From Thermoflexales bacterium (GTDB taxonomy: Bacteria > Chloroflexota > Anaerolineae > B4-G1 > DUEL01): a DNA stretch of 36,530 nt. The stretch is taken from assembly GCA_014360895.1 (NCBI GenBank), contig JACIWQ010000022.1, positions 1 through 36,530 of the forward strand, in the 5' to 3' direction. Of the stretch, positions 23,438 to 31,606 are shown one piece after another. The translations under genes were made by a program, and so were the position numbers. A model generated the notes under the pieces. It searched no databases. It was not told where the DNA came from and saw only the letters and a list, made by a program, of their open reading frames with translations. Numbering within the stretch: position 1 is the first letter of the stretch; every line of letters begins with the position of its first letter.

Positions 23438-24178
23438 ATGGCCGTTGTTCTGCTCTTGGGCGTCCTGATCGGCGCAGTAGTCAATCGTTTGGGGAGCGAC
23501 CTGCCCGCCCGGCGGCGTCCCCGGCTTCCGGAATGCCCGTACTGCGGTCGCCGTCGCCCCTGGTACCAGTGGGTCTCGCTGCCCGCGTTCCTGGTCCACC
23601 ACCAGCACTGTCCGTCTTGCGGGGCCCTCATTTCCATCCGTCACCCGCTGGTGGAACTGGGGCTGGCCTTTCTCTTCGGTTTCTTATACCGGCGCTACGG
23701 GCTGACAGCTCAGTTCATCTTCTTCGCCTTCTACACCGCTATCTTCGTGCTGATCGCCGTCACCGACATAGAACGGCGGCTCATCCTGAATGTGGTCACC
23801 ATCCCCGCCATGGCCCTGGCCATCGTGGGGTCATTCTTCACCGGGCACATCGGTTGGAAAAGCGCTCTGCTGGGCGGCGTGGCCGGTTACATCATCCTGA
23901 TGGCCATTGTCCTGCTGGGCAACTGGCTGGTGGGGCCGGGGGCTATGGGGGGCGGAGACGTCAAACTGGCCGCCTTCATCGGCCTGGTCACCGGCTTCCC
24001 GATGGTCATTGTGGCGTTGCTGCTGGCCATTCTGAGCGGCGGAATGGTCAGCCTCTTCCTGTTGTTGACCCGCCTGAGGTCTCTTCGGGACCCCATCCCC
24101 TATGGCCCGTTCCTGATCGTTGGCGGCTGGGCGGTGATGATCTGGGGGACGGAGATCGTCCACTGGTTTTTCCGATAG
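23438..24178 (+). CDS. Prepilin peptidase (type IV leader peptidase), A24 family
   Basis: This membrane aspartyl protease cleaves type IV pilin-like leaders and often methylates them. The 246-residue protein has the cytosolic zinc-binding CPYC (C33, C36) and CPSC (C58, C61), then the two catalytic aspartates: Asp110 in VTDIERR and Asp174 in GGGDVKL. Eight or so hydrophobic segments surround them. The N-terminal segment before the zinc motif is short but complete. AGGAG precedes the ATG by a few bases. No pilin or secretion ATPase genes are in the window, so the substrates are elsewhere. Confidence 0.93.
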   Translation: MAVVLLLGVLIGAVVNRLGSDLPARRRPRLPECPYCGRRRPWYQWVSLPAFLVHHQHCPSCGALISIRHPLVELGLAFLFGFLYRRYGLTAQFIFFAFYTAIFVLIAVTDIERRLILNVVTIPAMALAIVGSFFTGHIGWKSALLGGVAGYIILMAIVLLGNWLVGPGAMGGGDVKLAAFIGLVTGFPMVIVALLLAILSGGMVSLFLLLTRLRSLRDPIPYGPFLIVGGWAVMIWGTEIVHWFFR

Positions 24179-24188
24179 GAGGTGACCC

Positions 24189-25274
24189 ATGCGCATCGTT
24201 GTCCTGGGTGGTTGCGGTGATATGGGGAGTTACGTCGTCCGTGACCTCATCGCCTTCTCCGACGCCGAGGTGGTCATCGCCGACTACCGGCTGGAGCGGG
24301 CGCAGCAGATGGCCGCCGAACTGGGGGAGCGCGCCCGGGCCGTCTTCGTGGACGCCGAGGACGCCGATATGCTGGTCCGGGTGCTGGAGGGAGCAGACGC
24401 GGCTGTTGGCTGTATCGGTCCCTTCTACTACTTCGCTTCCAAACTGGCCCGGGCGGCCATCCGGGCCCGTGTCCCCTATGTGGACATCTGCGACGACTGG
24501 GGGCCGATGGACGAACTGCGGAGCATGGACCCCCAGGCGAAAGAGGCAGGCGTCACCGTCATTAACGGTCTGGGGTGGACGCCGGGGATTACCAATCTGA
24601 TGGCGAAGAAAGGGGCCGCTCAACTGGATGAGGTGGACGAAATCCGCATCTACTGGGGCGGCGGAGCGGCGGATTCGGAGGGACTGGCCGTCGTCATGCA
24701 CGTCTTCTACGCCATCACCGGCGAGGTACCCACCTTCCGTGACGGGCAACGAGTGATGGTCCCGGCGGGCAGCGAGAAGGAGTGGGTGGACTTCCCGGCC
24801 CCGCTGGGACGGGTGGAGGTCTATCACTGCGGCCATCCGGAGCCGCTGACCATCCCCCGGACGGTCCCGGCCCGCACGGTCTTCCTGAAGGGTGGGCTGA
24901 CGCCGCGCTGGAACAACTCTCTCGGCGCCCTCCTGGTCCAGCTGGGCCTCAGCCGGAGCCATCGCTCCATCGTCCGCACGGCCCGGCTGATTCATCGCGT
25001 GGAGGGCCTCATCGGCGCGGGAGGCGTTCCTTTCTCCGGCGCCCGGGTGGACGTGGTGGGCCGGAAGGGCGGGGAGGCCCGGACGGTCCGCTACGCCACG
25101 GTGGACAAAATGGGCCGCCTGACCGGCATTCCGGCTGCGATTGGGGCGGTGATGCTGGCCCGGCGGGAGGTGCATAGGCCCGGCGTCTTCGCCCCGGAGG
25201 AACTGTTAGAGCCGGACCCCTTCTTCGCCCAACTGGAAAAACGGGGCATCCGGGTCCACGAATATCCCGAGTGA
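24189..25274 (+). CDS. Saccharopine-dehydrogenase-like oxidoreductase
   Basis: The 361-residue protein has an N-terminal NAD(P) Rossmann motif (VVLGGCGDMGSYVVRDL), followed by IADYRLERAQQMAAEL, the conserved CIGPFYYF loop and VPYVDICDDW, and then a substrate domain with NGLGWTPGITNLMAKKGA. This is the saccharopine dehydrogenase / carboxynorspermidine-synthase superfamily, but the substrate cannot be set from sequence. A role in lysine catabolism or in polyamine or lipid-linked chemistry is possible. AGGAGGTGA precedes the ATG by five bases, a near-perfect site. It is 10 nt downstream of the prepilin peptidase and likely co-transcribed. Confidence 0.85.
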   Translation: MRIVVLGGCGDMGSYVVRDLIAFSDAEVVIADYRLERAQQMAAELGERARAVFVDAEDADMLVRVLEGADAAVGCIGPFYYFASKLARAAIRARVPYVDICDDWGPMDELRSMDPQAKEAGVTVINGLGWTPGITNLMAKKGAAQLDEVDEIRIYWGGGAADSEGLAVVMHVFYAITGEVPTFRDGQRVMVPAGSEKEWVDFPAPLGRVEVYHCGHPEPLTIPRTVPARTVFLKGGLTPRWNNSLGALLVQLGLSRSHRSIVRTARLIHRVEGLIGAGGVPFSGARVDVVGRKGGEARTVRYATVDKMGRLTGIPAAIGAVMLARREVHRPGVFAPEELLEPDPFFAQLEKRGIRVHEYPE

Positions 25275-25310
25275 CGCGCTTCACGTTTCACTCGTCACGA
25301 TTCATGCATC
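25270..25310. repeat. TTCACGTTTCACTCG phrase
   Basis: The 39-nt gap before the sortase gene is made of TTCACGTTTCACTCGTCACG-like words, the inverse of those upstream of hdrA at 2.71-2.79 kb. No ribosome site is evident in it. Confidence 0.5.
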
Positions 25311-25313
25311 ATT

Positions 25314-26282
25314 ATGCGCGACCGTCGGTCTGTAGACGAACTCTCCATAGAAGAACTGGAGGAAATTCTCCGCATCCGCAAGGCGCAGGCGCGGCTGGAA
25401 CGTCTGCGGAGAGCGAGAGGCCCCCTGGCGCCCCGGGACCCGCTGGCCCCGGAGCGACCGGAGGGGGAAGTGGGGCCTCCGCCCCTGCCGGAGGAGCACC
25501 TCCGCTACGCCGATGAGGGCGCCAGCGCGGGATTCCGGGCCCGCCCGGTGGACGAGGAGCCGCTGCGCCGCCGTCCCCGCCCCGCCCGGCGAATCCGCTG
25601 GGCCTGGGTGCGGGACCAGGCCCTGCTGATTCTGGAAATCCTGGCCCTGGTGGGCCTGGTCGCCGTGCTGGTGAGCACACTGGATACGCTTCAGGAGTTA
25701 AACCGTCAGGCCCGGGCGGTGCAGGCGGAGCAGGCGCCCACGCCCACACCGACGCCCCTGATTCAGGTCGTCGTGCTGCCCGGCGGTCACAGCCCTCCCG
25801 ATGCTCAGGGGTACTCCGAACCGGCGCCGGTCCCGGCCCACCTGCGCCATCTGGTGGAGGCCATCACCCCCCTCCCCGCGCCGACGCCGGGGCCGGAGCA
25901 TGCCCGCCGCATCCGCATCCCCTCCATCGGCGTAGACGCGCCGGTGGTAGAGGGAGACGACTGGGAGAGTTTGAAGCGGGGCGCCGGCCACCACATCGGC
26001 TCGGCCAACCCGGGTGAGCGGGGGAACTGCATCATCTCGGCCCACAACGACATCTATGGGGAAATCTTTCGCGACCTGCCCAAAGTCCAACCGGGGGACA
26101 TTGTGGAGGTTGAAACGGACAGCCAGGTCTACCGGTATCGGGTGACCCAGATCCGTATTGTGGAGCCGACCGATGTCAGCGTGATGTACCCGACCAGCAG
26201 TCCGGTGCTCACCCTGATTTCCTGTTACCCCTATGGGGTGGACACTCACCGGATTGTGGTGATTGCCGAATTGGAGCCGTAG
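25314..26282 (+). CDS. Sortase (class D/E-like), membrane-anchored
   Basis: Sortases join sorted proteins to the cell wall or other acceptors. The 322-residue protein has a basic, charged N-terminus, a transmembrane segment (103-122), a Pro linker, and a catalytic domain: His244 in SAHNDIYG, Cys304 in TLISCYPYG and Arg313 in THRIVV, the family's His-Cys-Arg triad. RIRIPSIGVDAPVVEG opens the fold. The orientation (N-in, C-out) fits. The long cytosolic N-terminal region (about 100 residues, with an Arg/Pro-rich stretch) is unusual for sortases. No LPxTG-like substrate was recognised in the window. It starts without a visible ribosome site. Confidence 0.93.
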   Translation: MRDRRSVDELSIEELEEILRIRKAQARLERLRRARGPLAPRDPLAPERPEGEVGPPPLPEEHLRYADEGASAGFRARPVDEEPLRRRPRPARRIRWAWVRDQALLILEILALVGLVAVLVSTLDTLQELNRQARAVQAEQAPTPTPTPLIQVVVLPGGHSPPDAQGYSEPAPVPAHLRHLVEAITPLPAPTPGPEHARRIRIPSIGVDAPVVEGDDWESLKRGAGHHIGSANPGERGNCIISAHNDIYGEIFRDLPKVQPGDIVEVETDSQVYRYRVTQIRIVEPTDVSVMYPTSSPVLTLISCYPYGVDTHRIVVIAELEP

Positions 26283-26291
26283 AGGTATAAT
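26263..26291 (+). promoter_or_regulatory. Promoter inside the end of the sortase gene
   Basis: TTGCCG (26263-26268), 17-bp spacer, TATAAT (26286-26291). It lies across the sortase stop and would drive the small membrane-protein gene. Confidence 0.7.
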
Positions 26292-26357
26292 ACGTGCATC
26301 ATTTCTCCAAAGCGGGCTGTGGGGAGATTGGCCTGTGGAGGAGTTGGAGGAGGTTCT

Positions 26358-26609
26358 ATGGGGAAGAAATCCCGTCGTCGGCGTGGGGCATCCGGCCCCC
26401 GCCTCTCCGCTGCCCAACTGGTTCAGCCAGGGGAGCAGGCCGCCGCGCTGGCTCCCGCTGTGGCCCCTCAGGCCCCAAAGGCCTCCGCGCGCGCCTTTCG
26501 GGACCTGCGAGAGGAATACCCCTATGTGGTGGCCGATCTGAAGCGGATTGCCATTATTGCGGCGGTGATGCTGGTCCTGCTGCTGGGGCTGGCCTTTCTG
26601 CTGGTGTAA
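26358..26609 (+). CDS. Small tail-anchored membrane protein, function unknown
   Basis: An 83-residue product starting MGKKSRRRRG. It has a basic N-terminus, an Ala/Pro-rich middle, then REEYPYVVADLKRIAIIAA and a single hydrophobic C-terminal segment ending LLLGLAFLLV. The C-terminal anchor with nothing after it fits a tail-anchored protein. GGAGGAGG precedes the ATG by 5 nt and there is a good promoter upstream, so it is probably a real gene. The motif Y-x-YVV-x-DL-x-RI before the membrane helix resembles small proteins I have seen in Chloroflexota, but no name applies. A strong terminator lies about 200 nt downstream. Confidence 0.75.
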   Translation: MGKKSRRRRGASGPRLSAAQLVQPGEQAAALAPAVAPQAPKASARAFRDLREEYPYVVADLKRIAIIAAVMLVLLLGLAFLLV

Positions 26610-26654
26610 ACGCGAGGTGGTCTCCCTCCGGAGTGTTGTCGGCGAAAGGACAAC

Positions 26655-26742
26655 GGGAATCCACCGCAAAGGACGCAAAGAGCGCAAAGGGAATCGGGAA
26701 CAGGCGTTTGTTCTTTACGTCCTTTGCGCTCTTTGCGGTTCA
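26655..26742. repeat. Inverted pair of CGCAAAGAGCGCAAAGG phrases
   Basis: Left copy CCGCAAAGGACGCAAAGAGC followed by GCAAAGG, right copy CCTTTGCGCTCTTTGCGG. The pair could form a long hairpin of about 17 bp with a 35-nt loop. A third version (CCCTTTGCGTTCTTTGCGG) lies near 30.65 kb. Confidence 0.65.
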
Positions 26743-26806
26743 AAATGAGCCGCCGCTGGGCATCAACGCCGGGGAGAAACGGCCCAACGCGACCAGGGAG
26801 AAAACT

Positions 26807-26882
26807 GGGGTTTGCGGCGGGCGGTGCCTCGGGCCATAGCCCTTCGCTCTCCGCCGCAAACCCCCATTCTTTTTCTTTTTTA
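26807..26882. terminator. Strong bidirectional rho-independent terminator
   Basis: GGGGTTTGCGGCGG (26807-26820) pairs perfectly with CCGCCGCAAACCCC (26851-26864) around a 30-nt loop that holds a smaller GGGC-CATA-GCCC hairpin. The plus side is followed by a long T-rich run (26869-26882). The minus side is followed by AGTTTTCTC. It would stop transcription from both the sortase/small-protein side and the LysW-like side. The first 18 bases recur at 36512-36529. Confidence 0.75.
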
Positions 26883-26889
26883 TGGAGGC

Positions 26890-27050
26890 AACAGGCAAAC
26901 TTCAGCTATCGGAGTCTGAGACCGCCAGCCCTCAGCGCCGGGTGCTGGGCCACCCTCGCGAAAGGATGGCCTCTCCGCTTCACCAGTCAGACGTTCAGTG
27001 CCCGGGAAACGGGTAAACGATGCGGCGATCCCGGTCGCCGCAAAAGTCGC
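26890..27050. other. Candidate structured RNA segment, strand undecided
   Basis: Hairpins visible are GGCCACCC (26948-26955) with GGATGGCC (26964-26971) and one mismatch; CCCG-GGAAA-CGGG (27001-27013); and GCGGCGA (27022-27028) with TCGCCGC (27035-27041), perfect. Long-range pairs CGGAG (26910-26914)/CTCCG (26973-26977) and GTCTGA (26914-26919)/TCAGAC (26987-26992) could close a multi-branched core. It matches no riboswitch or RNA family I could recall. If the flanking terminator works, it would be the 3' UTR of the minus-strand LysW-like mRNA. Confidence 0.3.
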
Positions 27051-27065
27051 CCCACCACCTGGCGA

Positions 27066-27314
27066 TTACCATTCCTCTTCTTCGTCTTCCAGGTCCTCGT
27101 CAAAGAGGTCCTCTTCCTCCCATTCCTCCTCTTCTTCCCACTCCTCCAGTTCCTCTTCCTCCAGGTCTTCGTAGTCAAAGACGTATTCCAGTTCCAGCGG
27201 ATTCAGGCTGACGACCTCCAGGAGGGCCCCGCATTCCTCGCAGTACAGGCGGTCGTAGAGAGCGACGTCCGGCGGGATGGGAAGAATGGTGTTGCATTCT
27301 GGACAGCGTACCAT
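27066..27314 (-). CDS. LysW-like zinc ribbon with extended acidic Glu/Trp tail
   Basis: The first 45 residues match LysW, the amino-group carrier of the LysW-dependent lysine/arginine pathway: MVRCPECNTILPIP, then CEECGALLEVVSLNPLELE. Both CxxC pairs are present. LysW proteins are about 54 residues and end EDWGE, the final Glu being the attachment point. This protein is 82 residues; after the ribbon it has a run of acidic residues with Trp repeats (ELEEW, EEEEEW) and ends in EEEEW. The terminal GE is absent and the last residue is Trp. No LysX ligase gene is in the window. It may be a degenerate or repurposed carrier. GGAGG sits 5 nt before the ATG, and a good promoter lies upstream. It diverges from rpsB. 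Confidence 0.8.
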   Translation of the reverse strand: MVRCPECNTILPIPPDVALYDRLYCEECGALLEVVSLNPLELEYVFDYEDLEEEELEEWEEEEEWEEEDLFDEDLEDEEEEW

Positions 27315-27389
27315 TTTTCCTCCTTTAAAGCGGCCTGAGTATGAACCCGCCCGAGGGGCGAACCGCAGCCACTGACTCCGACCGGCTTT

Positions 27390-27418
27390 ATTATGCCATT
27401 TTCTGTTTTCTTCGTCAA
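27390..27418 (-). promoter_or_regulatory. Promoter of the LysW-like gene
   Basis: On the minus strand TTGACG (27418-27413), 17-bp spacer, CATAAT (27395-27390). About 75 nt before the ATG. It is back-to-back with the rpsB promoter. Confidence 0.65.
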
Positions 27419-27445
27419 GTAGTACCGCACATATGAAGCGCCCGC

Positions 27446-27474
27446 TTGCCGCATCCGGGCTTTTGTGGTACAAT
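27446..27474 (+). promoter_or_regulatory. Promoter of the rpsB operon
   Basis: TTGCCG (27446-27451), 17-bp spacer ending TGTGG, TACAAT (27469-27474). It gives a leader of about 115 nt before the rpsB ATG. Confidence 0.7.
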
Positions 27475-27480
27475 CAGCCC

Positions 27481-27554
27481 CGGCCTGCAGGCCGAAATCG
27501 CACGCCCTCGGACCGTCCGGGCTGTGCCGGAGTGGCCGCCCGGTCCCCGGACGG
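27481..27554 (+). promoter_or_regulatory. rpsB leader with palindrome and hairpin, possible autoregulatory site
   Basis: The leader opens with a 14-bp palindrome CGGCCTGCAGGCCG (27481-27494). It then has CCGTCCGGG (27513-27521) pairing with CCCGGACGG (27546-27554) around a 24-nt GC-rich internal segment. Leaders of rpsB are regulated by S2 in several bacteria, but this structure does not obviously match one I know. Ribosome site AGGAGGTGA follows before the ATG. Confidence 0.45.
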
Positions 27555-27595
27555 GAAGAAGGGGGCGGAGGAACTAACAGATAGGAGGTGAATAG

Positions 27596-28522
27596 ATGGC
27601 CGTTACCACGATGCGCACGCTGCTGGAAACCGGCGTGCACTTTGGACATCGCACCCGGCGCTGGAACCCGAAGATGCGACCGTACATCTTCACCGAGCGC
27701 AACGGGGTGCACATCATTGACCTTCAGAAGACCCTCCATGCCCTGGAGCAGGCCGTCCAAGTGACCCGGGAGACGGTCGCCAACGGCGGAACCATTCTCT
27801 TTGTTGGCACCAAACAGCAGGCCCAGGAGGTCATCGCTCACGAGGCCCAGCGGTGCGGTATGCCCTACGTCAACCAGCGCTGGCTGGGCGGCACCCTCAC
27901 CAACTGGCGCACCATCCGCCGCCGGATTGAATACCTGATAGACCTGGAGGAGCGCCAGGCCCGGGGGGAGTTTGAGGGGTTGACCAAACTGGAAGCGCTG
28001 AAACTCCAGCGAGAAATCGCGCGACTCAACGCCCGCCTGGGCGGCATCAAGCAGATGCGCCAACTTCCCAACCTCCTTTACGTCGTGGATGTGCACCGGG
28101 AAGCGACGGCGGTCAAGGAAGCCAACGTCCTGGACATCCCGGTCATCGCCATTGTGGATACCAACTGCGACCCCGACCCCATAGACTACGTCATCCCGGG
28201 CAACGACGATGCCATTCGCGCCATCCGCCTCATCACCGGCCTCATCGCCGACGCCGTCCTGGAGGGGCTGGCCCTGCGCAAGGAAATGGCTCCTGAAGAG
28301 GAAATCCCGGAGGAGACCGAGCGGTATCTCAGCGCGGCCACCCTTGCCCGCATCCGCGAGGGGCGCTTTGAAGAGGAATGGCTGCCAGAGGGGGGCGAAG
28401 AGTACGAAGCCTTTGAGCCAGAGGAAGAGTATCCGGCAGAGGGCGAAAGGGAATTTGAGTACGGAAAAGAGTTTGAGGAAGAAGAGTACGAAGCCGAAGA
28501 GAACGACTTTGAAGAAGAATAA
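27596..28522 (+). CDS. rpsB: 30S ribosomal protein S2 with acidic C-terminal extension
   Basis: S2 is a small-subunit protein near the head-body junction of the ribosome. The 308-residue protein has the family start ([22 protein letters not shown]), [10 protein letters not shown], and the signature around [28 protein letters not shown]. The core ends near residue 225. The last 80 residues form an acid-rich tail ([17 protein letters not shown] and similar) that exceeds the usual S2 length of roughly 230-260. AGGAGGTGA precedes the ATG by a few bases. It leads the operon with tsf, 18 nt downstream. The tail is Glu/Tyr/Phe-rich and likely disordered. Confidence 0.97.
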   Translation: MAVTTMRTLLETGVHFGHRTRRWNPKMRPYIFTERNGVHIIDLQKTLHALEQAVQVTRETVANGGTILFVGTKQQAQEVIAHEAQRCGMPYVNQRWLGGTLTNWRTIRRRIEYLIDLEERQARGEFEGLTKLEALKLQREIARLNARLGGIKQMRQLPNLLYVVDVHREATAVKEANVLDIPVIAIVDTNCDPDPIDYVIPGNDDAIRAIRLITGLIADAVLEGLALRKEMAPEEEIPEETERYLSAATLARIREGRFEEEWLPEGGEEYEAFEPEEEYPAEGEREFEYGKEFEEEEYEAEENDFEEE

Positions 28523-28539
28523 CCACAAGGAGGTCGGCG

Positions 28540-29139
28540 TTGGAAATCACAACCGCAATGGTCAAAGAACTGCGCGAAGCCACCGGCGCAGGAGTATTGG
28601 ACTGTCGCAAGGCCCTGGAGACCACCGGCGGCGATTTTGATGCCGCCGTCGCCTATCTGCGGGAGAAGGGACTGGCGGAAGCGGCCAAGAAGGTGGACCG
28701 AACCGCGCGGGAAGGCGTGATTGAGGCCTACGTCCATCACGGCAGCCGGGTGGGGGTCATCCTGGAACTGAACTGCGAGACCGACTTCGTCGCCCGCACC
28801 GAGGAGTTCCGGGCCCTGGCCCACGACCTGGCCCTCCACATCGCCTTCGCCAACCCCCGCTATCTCTCCCGCGACCGGGTTCCGCCCGAAGTGGTGGAGG
28901 AAGAGCGACGCATCTACCGCACCCAGGCCCTGGAGGAAGGCAAGCCCGAAAACGTGGTGGACCGCATCGTCCAGGGGAAACTGGAGAAGTTCTACCAGTC
29001 CGTCTGCCTGCTGGAGCAGGCGTTCATCAAGGACGAAGACCGGACGGTGGAGCAGGTCCTCAAAGAGCATACCGCCCTGTTGGGCGAGAACATCGTCGTG
29101 CGCCGATTCGCTCGCTACGAACTGGGTGAGAGCATATAA
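28540..29139 (+). CDS. tsf: Elongation factor Ts, TTG start
   Basis: EF-Ts exchanges GDP for GTP on EF-Tu. The 199-residue form is the short type, as in Thermus, cyanobacteria and other lineages. It begins EITTAMVKELREATGAGVLDCRKAL and contains the EF-Tu contact motif NCETDFVAR. The start is the TTG at 28540: AAGGAGG lies a few bases before it, and the residues from the TTG match the family N-terminus, while the later ATG (28558) would lose ITTA. The gap to rpsB is short. A strong hairpin follows before pyrH. Confidence 0.96.
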   Translation: MEITTAMVKELREATGAGVLDCRKALETTGGDFDAAVAYLREKGLAEAAKKVDRTAREGVIEAYVHHGSRVGVILELNCETDFVARTEEFRALAHDLALHIAFANPRYLSRDRVPPEVVEEERRIYRTQALEEGKPENVVDRIVQGKLEKFYQSVCLLEQAFIKDEDRTVEQVLKEHTALLGENIVVRRFARYELGESI

Positions 29140-29916
<777 letters not shown>

Positions 29917-29941
29917 GAGGAAAGGGCCAGAAAAATCGGGA

Positions 29942-29962
29942 GAATCAGCAAGTCGCTGATTC
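29942..29962 (+). other. Small hairpin between pyrH and frr
   Basis: GAATCAGC (29942-29949), loop AAGTC, GCTGATTC (29955-29962): a perfect 8-bp stem in the 79-nt gap. No T run; possible mRNA stabiliser. Confidence 0.4.
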
Positions 29963-29995
29963 CTCTGTTCTCCAGACTCTTTCCCAGGAGGAGAC

Positions 29996-30553
29996 ATGAT
30001 CCGGGATTTGCTTCGCGAGGCGGAAGAGCGCATGAAAAAGACCCTGGAGGTCATGGAAGCGGATTTCCGGGCCATCCGCACCGGTCGGGCCAGCCCGGCC
30101 CTGGTGGAACGGGTGATGGTGGATTACTACGGTGTCCCCACTCCTCTCAATCAACTGGCCGTCATCAGCGCGCCGGAACCCCAACTGCTCACCATCCGCC
30201 CCTACGACCCCTCCTCGCTGGGAGATATAGAGCGGGCCATCCTGAAATCGGATCTGGGCCTCACTCCCTCCAACGATGGCCGCATCATCCGCCTGGTCAT
30301 CCCCCCACTGACAGAGCAGCGCCGGACCGAACTGGCGCGTATGGTCAGCCGACGGGTGGAGGAGGCCAAAGTGGCCCTGCGCAATATCCGTCGGGAAGCT
30401 CTGGACGACCTGCGGGAGTTTGAGAAGGAAAAGTTGATTTCGGAGGACGAATTCTACCAAGCCCGCGACGAACTCCAGGAACTGACCGATAAGTACACGG
30501 CGCGGGCGGAGGAAATCGGTCAGCGGAAGACCCGGGAAGTCATGGAAGTCTAA
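29996..30553 (+). CDS. frr: Ribosome recycling factor
   Basis: RRF splits post-termination ribosomes with EF-G. The 185-residue protein shows the standard order: MKKTLEVMEADFRAIRTGRASPALVERVMVDYYG in two parts near the N-terminus (residues 12-45), the contact strand QLAVISAPEPQLLTIRPYD, and the three-helix bundle closing with DEFYQARDELQELTDKYTAR. Length equals the family norm. AGGAGGAG precedes the ATG. The next gene, uppS, is about 230 nt on and has its own promoter. Confidence 0.97.
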   Translation: MIRDLLREAEERMKKTLEVMEADFRAIRTGRASPALVERVMVDYYGVPTPLNQLAVISAPEPQLLTIRPYDPSSLGDIERAILKSDLGLTPSNDGRIIRLVIPPLTEQRRTELARMVSRRVEEAKVALRNIRREALDDLREFEKEKLISEDEFYQARDELQELTDKYTARAEEIGQRKTREVMEV

Positions 30554-30665
30554 GGCAAGAGTGCGGGGATGCAAGAGCGCAAAAGCATAAGACACTCTTT
30601 CTCGCTTCCTGCATCCTGTATCTTGCTTCCTGAAACCTCTGCGCCCTTTGCGTTCTTTGCGGTTA
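30554..30665. repeat. Phrase-repeat cluster between frr and uppS
   Basis: Words GGGGATGCAAGAGCGCAAAAG, CTTCCTGCATCCTG, TCTTGCTTCCTG and CCCTTTGCGTTCTTTGCGG follow one another. They match phrases near 22.92 and 26.66 kb. No gene is seen. Confidence 0.6.
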
Positions 30666-30680
30666 AACTTATAAGTCTTT

Positions 30681-30709
30681 TTGCCGAAAAGGCAGAATAG
30701 TGGTATAAT
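30681..30709 (+). promoter_or_regulatory. Promoter of uppS
   Basis: TTGCCG (30681-30686), 17-bp spacer ending GTGG, TATAAT (30704-30709). It divides the rpsB operon: uppS and cdsA may be read separately. Confidence 0.75.
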
Positions 30710-30785
30710 ATTCCTGCACCTGGCACCTGTTGATTCACCGGCTTACCCGCATCGTTTCAGAGGCACTGTCTCCGATTTTGCCCCA

Positions 30786-31529
30786 ATGACTCAACCGAAA
30801 GAGGAGAAAGTCTATCCTCCGCTGGAGAAAATCCCCGTCCATGTCGGTATCATCATGGACGGGAATGGCCGATGGGCCCAGGCCCGAGGGCTGCCGCGCC
30901 TGGCCGGCCATCGCGCCGGGACCGAGAATCTCCGCCGTATCCTGCGCGCCGCCGTGGAGTTCGGCGTCCGCATCCTTACAATCTACGCCTTCTCCACCGA
31001 AAACTGGGAGCGCCCCCGGGACGAGGTGGAGGGCTTGCTGGACATTATGGAGCGGATGATTGACCGGGAACTCCCCGAACTCCACCGGGAGGGGGTCCAG
31101 ATTCGCCATGTCGGGCGGCTGGAGCGGGTGCCCGACCGTCTGGCCGCCAAAATCCGCCAGGCGCTGGACCTCACCCGGGATAACCAGCGGCTGATCCTGA
31201 ACGTCGCCTTTAACTACGGTGGACGGGCCGAGATTGTGGACGCGGTCCGTCGCATCATCCGGGACGGCGTCCCTCCCGAAGCGGTGGATGAGGCCCTGAT
31301 CTCCCGCTATCTCTACACCGCCGGCCTGCCCGACCCCGACCTGATCATCCGGACCAGTGGAGAGATGCGGGTGAGCAACTTCCTGATCTGGCAGGGCGCC
31401 TACGCCGAGTACTACGTCACCCCGGTCTACTGGCCCGATTTTGATAAGGACGAATTCTATAAAGCTCTGGCCGAGTACGCCCGGCGGGAGCGGCGCTTTG
31501 GGCGCATTCCCGGTGGCCCGGAGCCATAG
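30786..31529 (+). CDS. uppS: Isoprenyl (undecaprenyl) diphosphate synthase
   Basis: UppS joins isopentenyl units to form the C55 lipid carrier for peptidoglycan. The 247-residue protein has the cis-prenyltransferase signature [13 protein letters not shown] (catalytic Asp25), [23 protein letters not shown] and [20 protein letters not shown], all in order. The ATG at 30786 is chosen because it lies downstream of the promoter at 30681-30709; the longer frame would start inside the -35 box. The ribosome site is weak. cdsA follows 77 nt on. Confidence 0.95.
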   Translation: MTQPKEEKVYPPLEKIPVHVGIIMDGNGRWAQARGLPRLAGHRAGTENLRRILRAAVEFGVRILTIYAFSTENWERPRDEVEGLLDIMERMIDRELPELHREGVQIRHVGRLERVPDRLAAKIRQALDLTRDNQRLILNVAFNYGGRAEIVDAVRRIIRDGVPPEAVDEALISRYLYTAGLPDPDLIIRTSGEMRVSNFLIWQGAYAEYYVTPVYWPDFDKDEFYKALAEYARRERRFGRIPGGPEP

Positions 31530-31606
31530 AACGGCAACCGAACATCTGCGAAATTACGGATTCTGCGACGTATTGATCCCATCTCCCTGCGGAGTTGTCC
31601 TTCCAC

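Larger units (their letters stand above)
26610..27065. other. Gene-free spacer: inverted phrase repeat, bidirectional terminator, structured segment
   Basis: No credible gene in 456 nt. From left to right it holds: an inverted pair of CGCAAAGAGCGCAAAGG words (26655-26742, listed separately), the terminator hairpin (26807-26882), and a 150-nt segment with several good hairpins (26890-27050, listed separately). A 44-codon frame starting at 26882 lacks a ribosome site and was not accepted. Confidence 0.7.

Noticed and set aside
26882-27016. 44-codon plus-strand frame starting at ATG 26882
   Set aside because: It begins at the end of the terminator T run, lacks a ribosome site and reads through the hairpin-rich spacer.
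26890-27050. T-box, cobalamin, TPP, SRP RNA, tmRNA or RNase P in this spacer
   Set aside because: Words such as CTGAGA and GAGGGTGG occur singly, but the rest of each consensus is absent, and no regulated gene follows on the right strand.
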